39,684 nt of DNA from NCBI GenBank assembly GCA_021732605.1, contig JAKFUS010000049.1, positions 1 to 39,684 on the forward strand. The letters run 5' to 3'. The notes under the pieces are model-generated. The model did no database searches and was not told where the DNA came from. It saw only the letters and a program-made list of their open reading frames with translations. How positions within the stretch are numbered: the stretch's first letter is position 1; each line of letters starts with the position of its first letter. Below, piece by piece: positions 15,664-24,088 of this stretch. This DNA comes from Betaproteobacteria bacterium (GTDB taxonomy: Bacteria > Pseudomonadota > Gammaproteobacteria > Burkholderiales > SG8-41). A program made the position numbers and the translations under genes.

Positions 15664-16173
15664 ATGAGTCGTGCATTTGTCAAAGAAAGCGATGACGATT
15701 TCAGCGCGGGCGAATTGCCCGAGCGGCCGGTGCCTGCGCACGCCAATTACGTAACGCCGCAGGGACTGGAGCAGTTACGCACGCGTGTCCGCGAACTTGC
15801 CGATCAACATGAACAATTGAAGATGATTTCTGCGGACGATTCGGAAGCCAAACGCAAGCTGCGCGAAGTGGAGCGTGACCAACGCTACTTTATTGCCCAG
15901 CTGGAGCGCGCTGAACTGGTCGATCCCGCTGAGCAGCCTCACGGCGAAGTGCGTTTCGGCGCCATCGTGCAGGTCGAGGATGCCGACGGCGCTGTGCAGG
16001 AATTCAGTATCGTTGGGGACGACGAAGCCGATGTTGCTGCCGGCAAGATCAGCTGGGGCTCGCCGCTGGCGCGTTCATTGCTCGGTGCCCGTAGCAATGA
16101 CGTTGTGAAGTGGCAACGGCCCGCCGGCGCCACCGAAGTTGAAATCATTGCCATTCGCTACCGCGCAGGGTAA
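15664..16173 (+). CDS. greB: Transcription elongation factor GreB
   Basis: GreB rescues backtracked RNA polymerase by stimulating transcript cleavage. The 169-residue protein has the N-terminal coiled-coil (YVTPQGLEQLRTRVRELADQ to about residue 78, with the acidic tip SADDSEAKRKLREVERDQRY) and the C-terminal FKBP-like domain (RFGAIVQVEDADG, SWGSPLARSLLGARSNDVVK). The tip residues (DDSE) and the longer N-terminal stretch point to GreB rather than GreA. GAGG precedes the ATG. It has its own promoter and a hairpin in its leader. Confidence 0.92.
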   Translation: MSRAFVKESDDDFSAGELPERPVPAHANYVTPQGLEQLRTRVRELADQHEQLKMISADDSEAKRKLREVERDQRYFIAQLERAELVDPAEQPHGEVRFGAIVQVEDADGAVQEFSIVGDDEADVAAGKISWGSPLARSLLGARSNDVVKWQRPAGATEVEIIAIRYRAG

Positions 16174-16177
16174 ACTG

Positions 16178-16190
16178 TAAGCTATTGTTT
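16178..16190 (-). promoter_or_regulatory. IHF-like site F, just after the greB stop
   Basis: On the minus strand it reads AAACAATAGCTTA, preceded by TATAATAA. It begins five bases after the greB stop codon. Confidence 0.45.
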
Positions 16191-16253
16191 TTATTATAGT
16201 TTATCCACGAGTCATGGTGGCTTCGGTCACCTTTCAGCGATGGACGCGGACAC

Positions 16254-17174
16254 ATGAAATTCCTCGCACTGGCATGCGCATTACTCCTTGAGCAGGCGTG
16301 GCCGCTGCGGCGCGGCAATCCGCTGTACGCCGCTTTCGAGCGTTATGCCGACTACCTCGAGCGGCAGTTCAACGGGCTGCAGGCCAATCACGGCGTGATT
16401 GCGTGGCTGGTCGCGGTGCTGCCGCTGGCGCTGCTCACCGTCGCGGTTTACGCGTCGCTGCGCGAAGCCAGTGCACTGCTGGCAATGGCGTGGAGTGTTG
16501 CCGTGCTCTACGTGGCGATGGGGTTCCGCCGTTTCAGCCACTGTTTCACCGAAATCGCGCAGGCCCTACGCGAACAAAACATCAACACCGCACGTGACGT
16601 GCTCGGCCGCTGGCGCGGTGTGCCCGCCGATGAACTGCATGCCGCGGAGATATCGCGGGTGGCGATCGAACTCGGTTTGCTGCAGGCGCATCGTTATGTG
16701 CTGGGCCCGATTTTCTGGTTCGTCATTATCGGTCCGGTCGGCCCGGTGGTTTATCGCTTGGCCGACTTGCTGGCCGCGCGCTGGGGAAAATTGATTGACC
16801 CGGAGCGGCGCGCTTTCGCCGTTTTTGCTGAACGCGCTTTTTTCTGGATCGACTGGCTGCCGGCGCGGATTACCGCAGCCAGTTTCGCCATCGCCGGCAA
16901 TTTCGAGGACGCGGCCTACTGCTGGCGCACGCAGGCGACCGGCTGGGGACGTGGTGCCGAGGGCGTGGTGCTGGCCAGCGGCGCCGGTGCGCTGGGCGTC
17001 AAACTGGGCGGCGTGTTGCGTGAAGAAGGCATGCTCAACCAGCGCCCGGATCTGGGCATCGGGGACGAGGTTGAAGTCGAGGATTTGCGCGCCGCTGTGG
17101 GCCTGATCTGGCGCGCGCTGGTGTTGTGGCTGTTCTTGCTGTTGATTGTTGCCATGGCGCGGGCGTTGGGTTAG
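16254..17174 (+). CDS. CobD/CbiB-family membrane protein
   Basis: The 306-residue protein belongs to the CobD/CbiB/AmpE group of integral membrane proteins: FSHCFTEIAQALREQNINTA, ARDVLGRWRGVPADELHAAE, FWFVIIGPVGPVVYRLADLL and WIDWLPARITAASFAIAGNF, with several membrane segments (about 45-65, 72-90, 155-175, 285-303). True CobD makes adenosylcobinamide phosphate in B12 synthesis; the short stand-alone betaproteobacterial version sits outside cobalamin operons, as here, so its role may differ. Its stop overlaps the convergent rsgA stop by three bases. Confidence 0.85.
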   Translation: MKFLALACALLLEQAWPLRRGNPLYAAFERYADYLERQFNGLQANHGVIAWLVAVLPLALLTVAVYASLREASALLAMAWSVAVLYVAMGFRRFSHCFTEIAQALREQNINTARDVLGRWRGVPADELHAAEISRVAIELGLLQAHRYVLGPIFWFVIIGPVGPVVYRLADLLAARWGKLIDPERRAFAVFAERAFFWIDWLPARITAASFAIAGNFEDAAYCWRTQATGWGRGAEGVVLASGAGALGVKLGGVLREEGMLNQRPDLGIGDEVEVEDLRAAVGLIWRALVLWLFLLLIVAMARALG

Positions 17175-18064
17175 AACTTTTTCTGCTGGCGCAGATGCTC
17201 GGTCGCCAGCCGGCTGTACACCGCAAGCCGCCGGGTATCGATCTGTTCGGCTTCATGCGCAGCCATGATCGCGCAGCCCGGCTCCTCCAGATGCCGGCAG
17301 TCGCGGAAACGGCAGTGCCCGATATAGGGCCGGAACTCGATGAACGCCGCCGCAAGGTCGATCACCCCCAGATGATGCAGGCCAAAGGCCTGTACGCCGG
17401 GCGTGTCGATGATGTCACTGCTGGCATCAAGATGATGCAGCCGTGCATGCGAGGTCGTGTGTTTGCCGGTGCCCAGTGAGGCAGACACTTCCCGCGTCAA
17501 CGCTGCGGCATTCGGCACCAGCTGGTTGAGTATGGTGGATTTGCCCATGCCGGATTCACCGACCAGCACACTGCGTTGTCCGCTGAGTTGCGGGCGCAGT
17601 TCATCCACACCCTCGGTTGCGACCAGTTTCAGCAGCGGGTAACCCATGCCCGTGTACAGCGCCAGCTTGACCGCAGATTTTGCAGATTCCGCCAGGTCGG
17701 CTTTGTTGAGCACGATCAGCGGGCGTATGCCGGCGTGTTCCGCGGCAGCGAGGCAGCAGTCGAGTACGCCGAGGTCGAATGAGGGCACCGGGGCCACCAC
17801 CATGATCATCTGCGTAACATTGGCGGCGATCAGTTTCTGTTTCCAGCTGTCGGAGCGGTAGAGCAGCGTTCGCCGAGGCAGGCAGTCGTCGATGACGCCC
17901 TGATCTTCGTTCTGGACGGTGATGGTGACCTGGTCGCCGCAGGCATAGTCGGTGCGTTTGCCGCGGGTCACGCAGTCGCGCACCCTGCCGTCTGCGCATT
18001 CGACGAGGAAGCGCCGGCCATAGGCGGCAGTGATCAGGCCCTGTGCTGGGGTTTCAGAGGTCAA
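17171..18064 (-). CDS. rsgA: Ribosome small-subunit-dependent GTPase RsgA
   Basis: RsgA is a late 30S assembly factor and GTPase. The 297-residue product has the OB-fold (about 10-75), then circularly permuted G motifs: NKAD at 120-123 (G4), GESGMGKS at 169-176 (G1), DTPG at 220-223 (G3), and a zinc knuckle with Cys251, Cys256, His258 and Cys264. No ATG is available before the OB-fold; the likely start is TTG inside the end of phhB, giving an 11-base overlap. The longer open frame is phhB shadow. It is the last gene of the M48-phhB-rsgA operon. Confidence 0.92.
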   Translation of the reverse strand: MTSETPAQGLITAAYGRRFLVECADGRVRDCVTRGKRTDYACGDQVTITVQNEDQGVIDDCLPRRTLLYRSDSWKQKLIAANVTQMIMVVAPVPSFDLGVLDCCLAAAEHAGIRPLIVLNKADLAESAKSAVKLALYTGMGYPLLKLVATEGVDELRPQLSGQRSVLVGESGMGKSTILNQLVPNAAALTREVSASLGTGKHTTSHARLHHLDASSDIIDTPGVQAFGLHHLGVIDLAAAFIEFRPYIGHCRFRDCRHLEEPGCAIMAAHEAEQIDTRRLAVYSRLATEHLRQQKKF

Positions 18065-18383
18065 ACAGCGCGTCGATCTTGGCGGCGCAGATGAAGTCGT
18101 TCTCCGACAGGCCGCTGATGGCATGGGTGATGTAATCGACCCGGCACTGTTTGTATCCCACCGTCAGATCGGGATGATGGTCTTCGCGGTGCGAAATCCA
18201 CGCCGTTGCATTCACGAAGGCCATGGTCTCGTGGTAATTGCGGAACTCGAAAGTCCTGGTCAGCATGCCGTTGCTGAGAGACCAGCCCTTCAGGTGTTTC
18301 AGCAACATTGCGACTTCGTCTGCGCTCAGCGGTGCAACGCCGCCTTCGCAGGGTTTGCATTGCTTTTGCGCCAGATCGCTCAT
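18054..18383 (-). CDS. phhB: Pterin-4a-carbinolamine dehydratase
   Basis: It dehydrates 4a-hydroxytetrahydrobiopterin and so recycles the pterin cofactor of aromatic amino acid hydroxylases. The 109-residue protein has the family core: LLKHLKGWSLSNGMLTRTFE, FRNYHETMAFVNATAWISHR and EDHHPDLTVGYKQCRVDYIT, with the catalytic histidines in HREDHHP. No phenylalanine hydroxylase gene is in the window, so this copy may serve another pterin role. It begins 13 bases after the M48 protease gene and overlaps rsgA. Confidence 0.92.
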   Translation of the reverse strand: MSDLAQKQCKPCEGGVAPLSADEVAMLLKHLKGWSLSNGMLTRTFEFRNYHETMAFVNATAWISHREDHHPDLTVGYKQCRVDYITHAISGLSENDFICAAKIDALFDL

Positions 18384-18396
18384 CGTCGCACCGTTT

Positions 18397-19644
18397 TTAA
18401 TGCGCCGCAGCCTGCTGCAGCCGTGCGATGCGCGTGGTCGCCGGCGGATGGGAATCGTAGACCGCCGAATGCAGCGGGTCGGGGGTCAGTGTCGAGGCGT
18501 TGTCCTTGTAGAGCTTGACCAGTGCTGCGATCAGGTCGGCCGCAGGCGTGTACTGCGCGGCGAAGGCGTCGGCCTCGAACTCGTGTTTGCGCGAAATCAT
18601 CGCGCTCAGCGGCTGGAACAGGAAGGTGAACACCGGCACCACGATCGAAAACAGCACCAGCGCCATGGCGGTGGACGGCGTGGTCACGCCGATGCCTTCG
18701 TAGAACCAGGGTTTGTCGAGCACCCAGCCGAGCAGCCAGAGGAAACCCAGGCTGATGGCGAAAATGCCGATGATGCGTTTGATCACGTGTTTCAGTTTGA
18801 AGTGGCCCAGTTCATGCGCCAGCACGGCTTCGACTTCCTGCGGTTCCAGTCGCTCCAGCAGCGTATCGAAAAACACGATGCGTTTGGTTTTGCCGAAGCC
18901 GGTGAAATAGGCGTTGCCGTGGCTGGAGCGGCGCGAGCCGTCCATCACCATCAGGCCCTTGACCTTGAAGCCGCAGCGGTCGAGCAGGCGTTCGACGCGT
19001 TCCTTCATTGCGGCGTCGGTCAGCGGCGAAAACTTGTTGAACAGCGGCGCAATCCACGTCGGATACACCGCCAGCATCAGGATGTTGAAGGCCATCCAGG
19101 TCAGCCAGGCATAAAACCACCACCACTCACCCATGCGCTCCATCAGCCACAGCACGGTGGCGATCAGCGGCAAGCCGAGTGCAGCGCCGACCACCAGGCC
19201 CTTGATGAAATCGATCCAGAACAGTTTGACGGTGACCTTGTTGAAGCCGTAACGCTCCTCGATGACGAAGGTGCGGTAGAGGCTCAGCGGGATGTCGATG
19301 ATCATGGTCACCAGTGCGACGCCGGCGATCAGCGCCAAGCCGCGCACGATACCGGGCTCGAACCAGGTCGTGGTCAGTTCGTGCAGCGCCTGCAGGCCGC
19401 CGCCGAAGGTGAAGGCCAGCGCGATCGCTGCCTCGACCACCACGCCGAGCATTGCGAACCGGGTCTTGGCCCCGGTGTAATCGGCTGCACGCTGGTGCGC
19501 GTCGAGGGTGATGACGTCGGCAAACTGCGCCGGCACGGCGTTGCGGTGGGCCAGCACGTGGGCGGCGTGGCGCGTCGCCAGCCACAACCGGGCGGTGACG
19601 GTCAGCAGCAGGGCAATGAGGAAAACGAGGCCGAAGGTGTGCAT
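18397..19644 (-). CDS. M48 family (Ste24/CAAX-type) membrane metallopeptidase
   Basis: The 415-residue protein has an N-terminal CAAX-protease region with several membrane segments (about 3-22, 65-82, 101-118, 145-168, 176-195) and the zinc motif HELGH at 277-281, with the third ligand in EFEAD (355-359). RSSHGNAYFTGFGKTKRIVF and FDTLLERLEP match bacterial Ste24 homologues. It probably cleaves misfolded or specific membrane proteins in the inner membrane. It is the first gene of the leftward operon and is divergent from orn. Confidence 0.92.
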   Translation of the reverse strand: MHTFGLVFLIALLLTVTARLWLATRHAAHVLAHRNAVPAQFADVITLDAHQRAADYTGAKTRFAMLGVVVEAAIALAFTFGGGLQALHELTTTWFEPGIVRGLALIAGVALVTMIIDIPLSLYRTFVIEERYGFNKVTVKLFWIDFIKGLVVGAALGLPLIATVLWLMERMGEWWWFYAWLTWMAFNILMLAVYPTWIAPLFNKFSPLTDAAMKERVERLLDRCGFKVKGLMVMDGSRRSSHGNAYFTGFGKTKRIVFFDTLLERLEPQEVEAVLAHELGHFKLKHVIKRIIGIFAISLGFLWLLGWVLDKPWFYEGIGVTTPSTAMALVLFSIVVPVFTFLFQPLSAMISRKHEFEADAFAAQYTPAADLIAALVKLYKDNASTLTPDPLHSAVYDSHPPATTRIARLQQAAAH

Positions 19645-19732
19645 ATTTTATTTATGTGGGGGTACGGGCTGGGGGTGCGGGCATGTGACACAATAAGTGT
19701 CTGAAAATTCCCGGTTAAACCATCAAATCATT

Positions 19733-20278
19733 ATGGCACAGGATCCCAACGCCCTCATCTGGATCGACATGGAGATGAGCGGCCTCAACCCCGAAACCGA
19801 CCGCGTGCTGGAAATCGCGATCGTCATCACCGATGCGCAGCTGAATACCGTTGCCGAGGCGCCGGTGCTGGTGGTGCATCAGCCCGATGCGGTGCTGGAT
19901 GTGATGGACAACTGGAACAAGTCGACCCACAAAAAATCCGGGCTGATTGATCGGGTGAAAGCGTCAGCGCTGTCCGAGGCCGAGGTCGAGGATCAGATGA
20001 TCGCTTTCCTGGCGCAATACGTGCCGAAAGGCATCTCGCCGATCTGTGGCAACTCGGTGCATCAGGACCGGCGTTTCCTGGTCAAGTACCTGCCGAAGCT
20101 GGATGATTATTTCCATTACCGCCTGATTGATGTCAGCACCCTGAAGGAGCTGGCGCGGCGCTGGAAACCGGAAGTGCTGGGCGGCATGGTCAAGCACGGC
20201 AAACATGAAGCGCTGGCTGACATCCATGAATCCATTGCGGAGCTGCGTTACTACCGCGAACAGATCATGAAGATCTGA
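19733..20278 (+). CDS. orn: Oligoribonuclease
   Basis: Orn degrades di- to penta-nucleotides, including pGpG from c-di-GMP breakdown. The 181-residue product has the DEDDh exonuclease motifs: WIDMEMSGL (Asp12, Glu14), [40 protein letters not shown] and [20 protein letters not shown]. Starting at [10 protein letters not shown] gives the same length as E. coli Orn. A GTG 36 bases upstream in frame is possible but less likely. A link to the diguanylate cyclase 6 kb downstream is only biochemical. Confidence 0.95.
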   Translation: MAQDPNALIWIDMEMSGLNPETDRVLEIAIVITDAQLNTVAEAPVLVVHQPDAVLDVMDNWNKSTHKKSGLIDRVKASALSEAEVEDQMIAFLAQYVPKGISPICGNSVHQDRRFLVKYLPKLDDYFHYRLIDVSTLKELARRWKPEVLGGMVKHGKHEALADIHESIAELRYYREQIMKI

Positions 20279-20304
20279 GCTGTTGTGTCCCGGTTGTCTG
20301 GTCC

Positions 20305-20511
20305 TTAGTCCAGCTTCAGGTCGCCATCGAATTTCACTTCCAGCGCCAGTGCGCCGACGCTCAGCGTCATTACCACCGGCAGTGATTCGCTGCCCTTGAG
20401 TTTGCCGTCTTCGATCGCCTTGCGCACCGCCTTCTCGATCGCCAGCTGCGAATTGACGCCGACGGTTTTGAGGAACTTGCGGATGCTCATGTTCAGGGCT
20501 TCGTCGTTCAT
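20305..20511 (-). CDS. DUF6494 family small protein
   Basis: The 68-residue product (MNDEALNMSIRKFLKTVGVN, SQLAIEKAVRKAIEDGKLKG, VMTLSVGALALEVKFDGDLK) matches a conserved uncharacterised family of this size. The ATG overlaps the pgi stop as ATGA and is preceded by GGAGAAAG inside pgi, so the two genes are coupled. The longer open frame upstream is pgi shadow. The function is unknown. Confidence 0.85.
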   Translation of the reverse strand: MNDEALNMSIRKFLKTVGVNSQLAIEKAVRKAIEDGKLKGSESLPVVMTLSVGALALEVKFDGDLKLD

Positions 20512-22232
20512 GACTTTCTCCGGTTGTGCAGTTTGGAATAATTGACCAGGCCGTCGGTCGACGCGTCGTGAGAGGCTGACGGCGCAGTGCTGGTGAATTC
20601 CGGCAGCAGCCCGCCTGCCAGGTGTTTGCCGTGTTCCACCCCCCACTGGTCAAAGGCGTTGATGTCCCAGATCGCGCTTTGCACGAAGGTGCGGTGCTCG
20701 TAGAGCGCGAGCAGGGCGCCGAGGCTGCGCGGGTCGAGCACCGGCAGCAGCAGCGTGTTGCTCGGCCGGTTGCCGGGCAGGGCCTGGTGTGGCGCCAGGC
20801 GCGCCGCTTCGCGCGCGGTGTTGCCCTGTTGCAGCAGGGTCTGTTCGGTTTGCGCAGTGGATACGCCGCACATCAGCAGGGCGGATTGCGCAAAACAGTT
20901 CGACAGCATCACTGCATGGGTGTTATTCGTATCCGCGGCGCCCCCCAAGGGGACTTGCTTTCCCCCGAGGGGACTTGTTGCACAGCGCCCCCCAAGAGGA
21001 CTTGCTTCGCGGCGCGCAGCGCGTGGCTGGCAGCTGGTGATGAAATCCACCGGCACCGGCCGCGTGCCCTGGTGCAGCAGCTGGAAATAGGCATGCTGGC
21101 CTTCGGTGCCCGCACTGCCCCACAACACCGGACCGGTGTCCTGACGCAGTGCTTTGCCGCGCCGGCTGACACTTTTACCCAGGCTTTCCATTTCGAGCTG
21201 CTGCAGCCAGGCGGGCAGCAGTCCCAGCCCCGGCTGATACGGAATCACCGCGCGCGAGGCCATGGCGAAAAAATTGGCATGCCACAGTCCGATCAGCCCC
21301 AGCAGCACCGGCATGTTTTTTTCGAGAGGAGCGCCCGCAAAATGCGCATCCATGTCCGCTGCGCCGGCGAGCAGTTCGTCGAAGGCGTCGCTGCCCATCG
21401 CAATCATCGCTGGCAGGCCGACCGCCGACCACAGCGAATAGCGCCCACCAACCCAGTCCCAGATGGGAAATATGCGTTCAGCGGGCACACCGAATGCCTG
21501 CGCGGCCGCGGCTTGTGCAGTGACTGCGGCGAAATGCGTGCCGTGATCCGAAACGCCGGACGCTTGCAGCCAGGCGCGCGCGGCCTGGGCATTGAGCAGC
21601 GTTTCCTGTGTTGAGAAACTCTTGGATTGCACGATGAACAGCGTGGTCGCGGCGTCCAGTGCCGCCAGCAGGTGGTGCAGCGATTCGCCCGGCGTGTGGA
21701 TGAAATGCACGCGTGGGGAGCCGGCATCCGGCGCGCAGGCGGCTGCTGCCAGCGCCGGACCGAGCACCGATCCGCCGATGCCCAGGCTGACCACGTCAGT
21801 GATTGCGTTGCCGCTGGCGCCATGGATGGTGCCGTTGCGCAAAGCCGCTGCCAGCTTGCGCATGGCGGCCAGTGCCTTGCGCACCTCGCGTGGCGCGGAC
21901 TCGCCGGCGCGCAGCGCGCTGTGCCAGGCGGCGCGTTTTTCTGTGGTGTTGACGCGTTTGCCGGCGAGCAGGTCGCGGATCTGATCCTGCAATCTGCGCT
22001 CGTTAGCCAGAGCCAGCAGCAGATCCAGGGTTTCCGGGACGATCAGGTTTTTTGAGTAATCGAGCAGAAGGCCGCAGGCTTCGAGCGAAAACCGGTGGTA
22101 ACGCTGCGGATCGCTGGCGAACAAGTCGCGCAGGCTGCGGTCATGCCACGTCCGCTGGTGAGTGGTGAGCGCGCGCCAGGCGGGCGTGCGCGTCAGCGAT
22201 GTCGTAATCGGCTTATCCGGCATATCAGGCAT
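20508..22232 (-). CDS. pgi: Glucose-6-phosphate isomerase with an in-frame repeat insertion
   Basis: It interconverts glucose 6-phosphate and fructose 6-phosphate. The 574-residue protein shows the family signatures: VVSLGIGGSVLGPALAAAA, FIVQSKSFSTQETLLNAQAA, WDWVGGRYSLWSAVGLPAMI, GQHAYFQLLHQG and NAFDQWGVEHGKHLA. Between PVDFITSC and NNTHAVMLSNCFAQ, where homologues have a short loop, there are about 30 extra residues (ARREASPLGGRCATSPLGGK and then QVPLGGAADT) encoded by three copies of a short DNA repeat. The insertion keeps the frame and falls in a surface loop by homology, so the enzyme is probably active. The total length is some 25-30 residues above the usual. Confidence 0.92.
   Translation of the reverse strand: MPDMPDKPITTSLTRTPAWRALTTHQRTWHDRSLRDLFASDPQRYHRFSLEACGLLLDYSKNLIVPETLDLLLALANERRLQDQIRDLLAGKRVNTTEKRAAWHSALRAGESAPREVRKALAAMRKLAAALRNGTIHGASGNAITDVVSLGIGGSVLGPALAAAACAPDAGSPRVHFIHTPGESLHHLLAALDAATTLFIVQSKSFSTQETLLNAQAARAWLQASGVSDHGTHFAAVTAQAAAAQAFGVPAERIFPIWDWVGGRYSLWSAVGLPAMIAMGSDAFDELLAGAADMDAHFAGAPLEKNMPVLLGLIGLWHANFFAMASRAVIPYQPGLGLLPAWLQQLEMESLGKSVSRRGKALRQDTGPVLWGSAGTEGQHAYFQLLHQGTRPVPVDFITSCQPRAARREASPLGGRCATSPLGGKQVPLGGAADTNNTHAVMLSNCFAQSALLMCGVSTAQTEQTLLQQGNTAREAARLAPHQALPGNRPSNTLLLPVLDPRSLGALLALYEHRTFVQSAIWDINAFDQWGVEHGKHLAGGLLPEFTSTAPSASHDASTDGLVNYSKLHNRRKS
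20942..21004 (+). repeat. Three copies of a CCCCCAAGGGGACTTG-type repeat inside pgi
   Basis: Copies lie at 20942-20957, 20962-20977 and 20989-21004 and differ by one base each (A/G at position 6, G/A at position 9). Each unit is partly palindromic (CCCCNAGGGG). In the pgi frame they encode SPLGG or VPLGG. A related copy occurs at 38716-38743. Confidence 0.85.
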
Positions 22233-22299
22233 GGCGACATTGTAACCTTGCCATTGTGACGGGGGCGGTGTTTACAATAGGCTCATCGGAGGAACATGC

Positions 22300-22467
22300 A
22301 TGCTGGGCGCGCTCACGGTGTTGCTGGTGTTTCAGTTGATCGGCGAAGTGCTGGTGCAGTTCGCGAGCCTGCCGATCCCCGGGCCGTTAACCGGTTTGCT
22401 GCTGTTGTTTTTGAGTCTCTGCGTGCGTGATGGCCTTGCCGCGCCGATGAGAGCCGCTGATGCGTGA
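22300..22467 (+). pseudogene. Truncated LrgA/CidA family protein (N-terminal half only)
   Basis: The 55-codon frame reads MLGALTVLLVFQLIGEVLVQ, then FASLPIPGPLTGLLLLFLSL, then CVRDGLAAPMRAADA and stop. This is the N-terminal half of LrgA/CidA holin-like proteins, with the PIPGPLTGLLLLF signature, but families run to about 115-140 residues with two further membrane segments. GGAGG lies seven bases before the ATG, so it may still be translated. The stop overlaps the EI24 gene start, which suggests a deletion that removed the rest of lrgA (and any lrgB) and joined it to the next gene. It could instead be a functional short membrane peptide. Confidence 0.7.
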
Positions 22468-23212
22468 CGCAGTTACCGCACTGACCCGCGCCGCGGGCAA
22501 CCTGTTCGATCCGCGCATCATCGCGATCGTGTTCCTGCCGATGCTGGCCAGCCTGGTGTTGTGGACGCTGCTGGCGTGGCTGTTCTGGGGCGCGTGGACG
22601 GGCGGCATTGCCGCCGCCATGGGCTCGACCACGGTGGCCGGCTGGCTGCAAAGTTGGAGTGCGACCTGGATCATCGATTACACGGCGGTGCTGGTGGTGC
22701 TGATCGCCATACTGCCGGCGATGTTCGTCACCGCGCTGCTCATCACCGAAATGGTTGCGATGCCGGTGATTGTCAAATTTGTCGCCGGGTGTTACCACCC
22801 GGATCTCCAACGCGCAGCCGGCGGCACGCTGGCTGGGAGCGTTGTCAACGCCGCCACGGGCATCACGGTTTTTGCCGTGCTGTGGATTGTTACGCTGCCG
22901 TTGTGGCTGACCGGTATTGGCGCGGTGCTGGCGCCGCTGCTGAATTCTGCTTACCTCAGCCAGCGCCTGTTCCGTTACGATGCACTGGCCGAACACGCCA
23001 GCCCCGAGGAATTCGCGCAGCTGCTGCGTACCTCGCGCGGTGACCTGTTCCTGCTTGGCGTCCTGGTGTCGTTGCTGTTATACGTGCCGGTCGTTAATCT
23101 GCTGGTGCCGGTGCTGGGCGGGCTGGCGTTTACCCAGTTTTGTCTGGGACGGCTGGCTGAGGCACGCGCAAGGGCTTGCAATCGGCGGCAGTCACCCGCA
23201 ACTGACGTCTGA
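22460..23212 (+). CDS. EI24-domain (CysZ-like) membrane protein
   Basis: The 250-residue protein has about four to six membrane segments (about 24-50, 75-100, 128-152, 190-220) and the CysZ/EI24 pattern (TALTRAAGNLFDPRIIAIVF, NSAYLSQRLFRYDALAEHAS, VLVSLLLYVPVVNLLVPVLG, GLAFTQFCLGRL). CysZ is a sulfate channel; general EI24 members have unknown roles. Its start overlaps the stop of the truncated LrgA frame by eight bases, so it may depend on that frame for translation. Confidence 0.8.
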   Translation: MRDAVTALTRAAGNLFDPRIIAIVFLPMLASLVLWTLLAWLFWGAWTGGIAAAMGSTTVAGWLQSWSATWIIDYTAVLVVLIAILPAMFVTALLITEMVAMPVIVKFVAGCYHPDLQRAAGGTLAGSVVNAATGITVFAVLWIVTLPLWLTGIGAVLAPLLNSAYLSQRLFRYDALAEHASPEEFAQLLRTSRGDLFLLGVLVSLLLYVPVVNLLVPVLGGLAFTQFCLGRLAEARARACNRRQSPATDV

Positions 23213-23367
23213 AACGTGCGTCTGCAGCGGGCGACACCCCTTAGCGGTTGTTGTTTTAGCTGCAGTGCGTGAAAATGACAGGGTTCATGCAGCCGCGATC
23301 GTTTTGCTCCACGTCCGGAGCCCGCGAGCGCAGACCCTTTGTACATCATCGATGAGAGGAATCCACT

Positions 23368-23694
23368 ATGAATACCGCAACCCGCAATGCTGCACCCGAA
23401 GTGACCAAGGAAAAATTGATCAGCGATTTCAAAGTGGTCGTCGCCGATGCCGAAGCGCTGCTGAAGGCTTCCGCCGGGCAGGGTGGCGAAGCCCTCGCTG
23501 CCGTGCGCGCCCGCGTGCAGGAGTCACTGGCTGTCGCCAAGGAAAAAATGCTCAACGCTGAGGAAGAGCTGCTGGCCAGGACCAAGGCTGCGGCAAAAGC
23601 GACCGACGAATACGTGCACGATCATCCGTGGCACGCTGTGGGCATTGCCGCCGGCATCGGCGTGGTGATCGGCATGCTGATTGGCCGGCGTTAA
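23368..23694 (+). CDS. DUF883 (YqjD/ElaB-like) membrane-tethered protein
   Basis: The 108-residue protein has a long amphipathic helix (LISDFKVVVADAEALLKASA to about residue 82), then DEYVHDHPWHAVGIAAGIGV and a single C-terminal membrane anchor ending GMLIGRR, the DUF883 signature. E. coli YqjD and ElaB bind stationary-phase ribosomes and tether them to the inner membrane. It is the first gene of a three-gene unit in the same order as yqjD-yqjE-yqjK. GAGAGGAA precedes the ATG. Confidence 0.9.
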   Translation: MNTATRNAAPEVTKEKLISDFKVVVADAEALLKASAGQGGEALAAVRARVQESLAVAKEKMLNAEEELLARTKAAAKATDEYVHDHPWHAVGIAAGIGVVIGMLIGRR

Positions 23695-23701
23695 ACCGGC
23701 C

Positions 23702-24088
23702 ATGGCCGAATCCCGCGAGACGGAGGGCCTGCTCGCGTCGCTGAAAACGCTGACCTTGACGCTGGTCAGCGTGATGCAGACCCGTCTCGAACTGCTGTCC
23801 ACGGATGTTGCCGAAGAACGGGCGCGGCTGACGGTGATCCTGATGTCGGCGATGTTGGCGCTGTTCTGCCTCGGGGTGGGCGTGGTGCTGCTGGCGATGC
23901 TGATCGTGGTGCTGCTTTGGGAAACGCACCGGCTGGCGGCGCTGGGCAGCCTGACTGCGGTATTTCTGGCGGCGGGCGCCGGTTTGTGGATATTCGCGCT
24001 GAATAAATTGCGTAACAAGCCGCGACTGTTCGAGGCCAGCATCGGCGAACTGACCAAAGATCGTGATCGGTTGTCTTCCGGATCATGA
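23702..24088 (+). CDS. YqjE-like phage holin family membrane protein
   Basis: The 128-residue protein has two membrane segments at about 45-70 and 76-98 with an N-terminal amphipathic part (GLLASLKTLTLTLVSVMQTR, LELLSTDVAEERARL), matching the YqjE/holin superfamily III annotation. The likely start MAESRETEG lies seven bases after the DUF883 stop. The start of the longer frame would overlap that gene. Function is unknown; it may act with the DUF883 protein at the membrane. Confidence 0.85.
   Translation: MAESRETEGLLASLKTLTLTLVSVMQTRLELLSTDVAEERARLTVILMSAMLALFCLGVGVVLLAMLIVVLLWETHRLAALGSLTAVFLAAGAGLWIFALNKLRNKPRLFEASIGELTKDRDRLSSGS

Noticed and set aside
18238-19704. 488-codon open frame on the plus strand
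   Set aside because: It lies antisense to phhB and the M48 protease gene; its His/Gln/Arg-rich composition is typical of a shadow frame in GC-rich DNA, and it matches no family I know.
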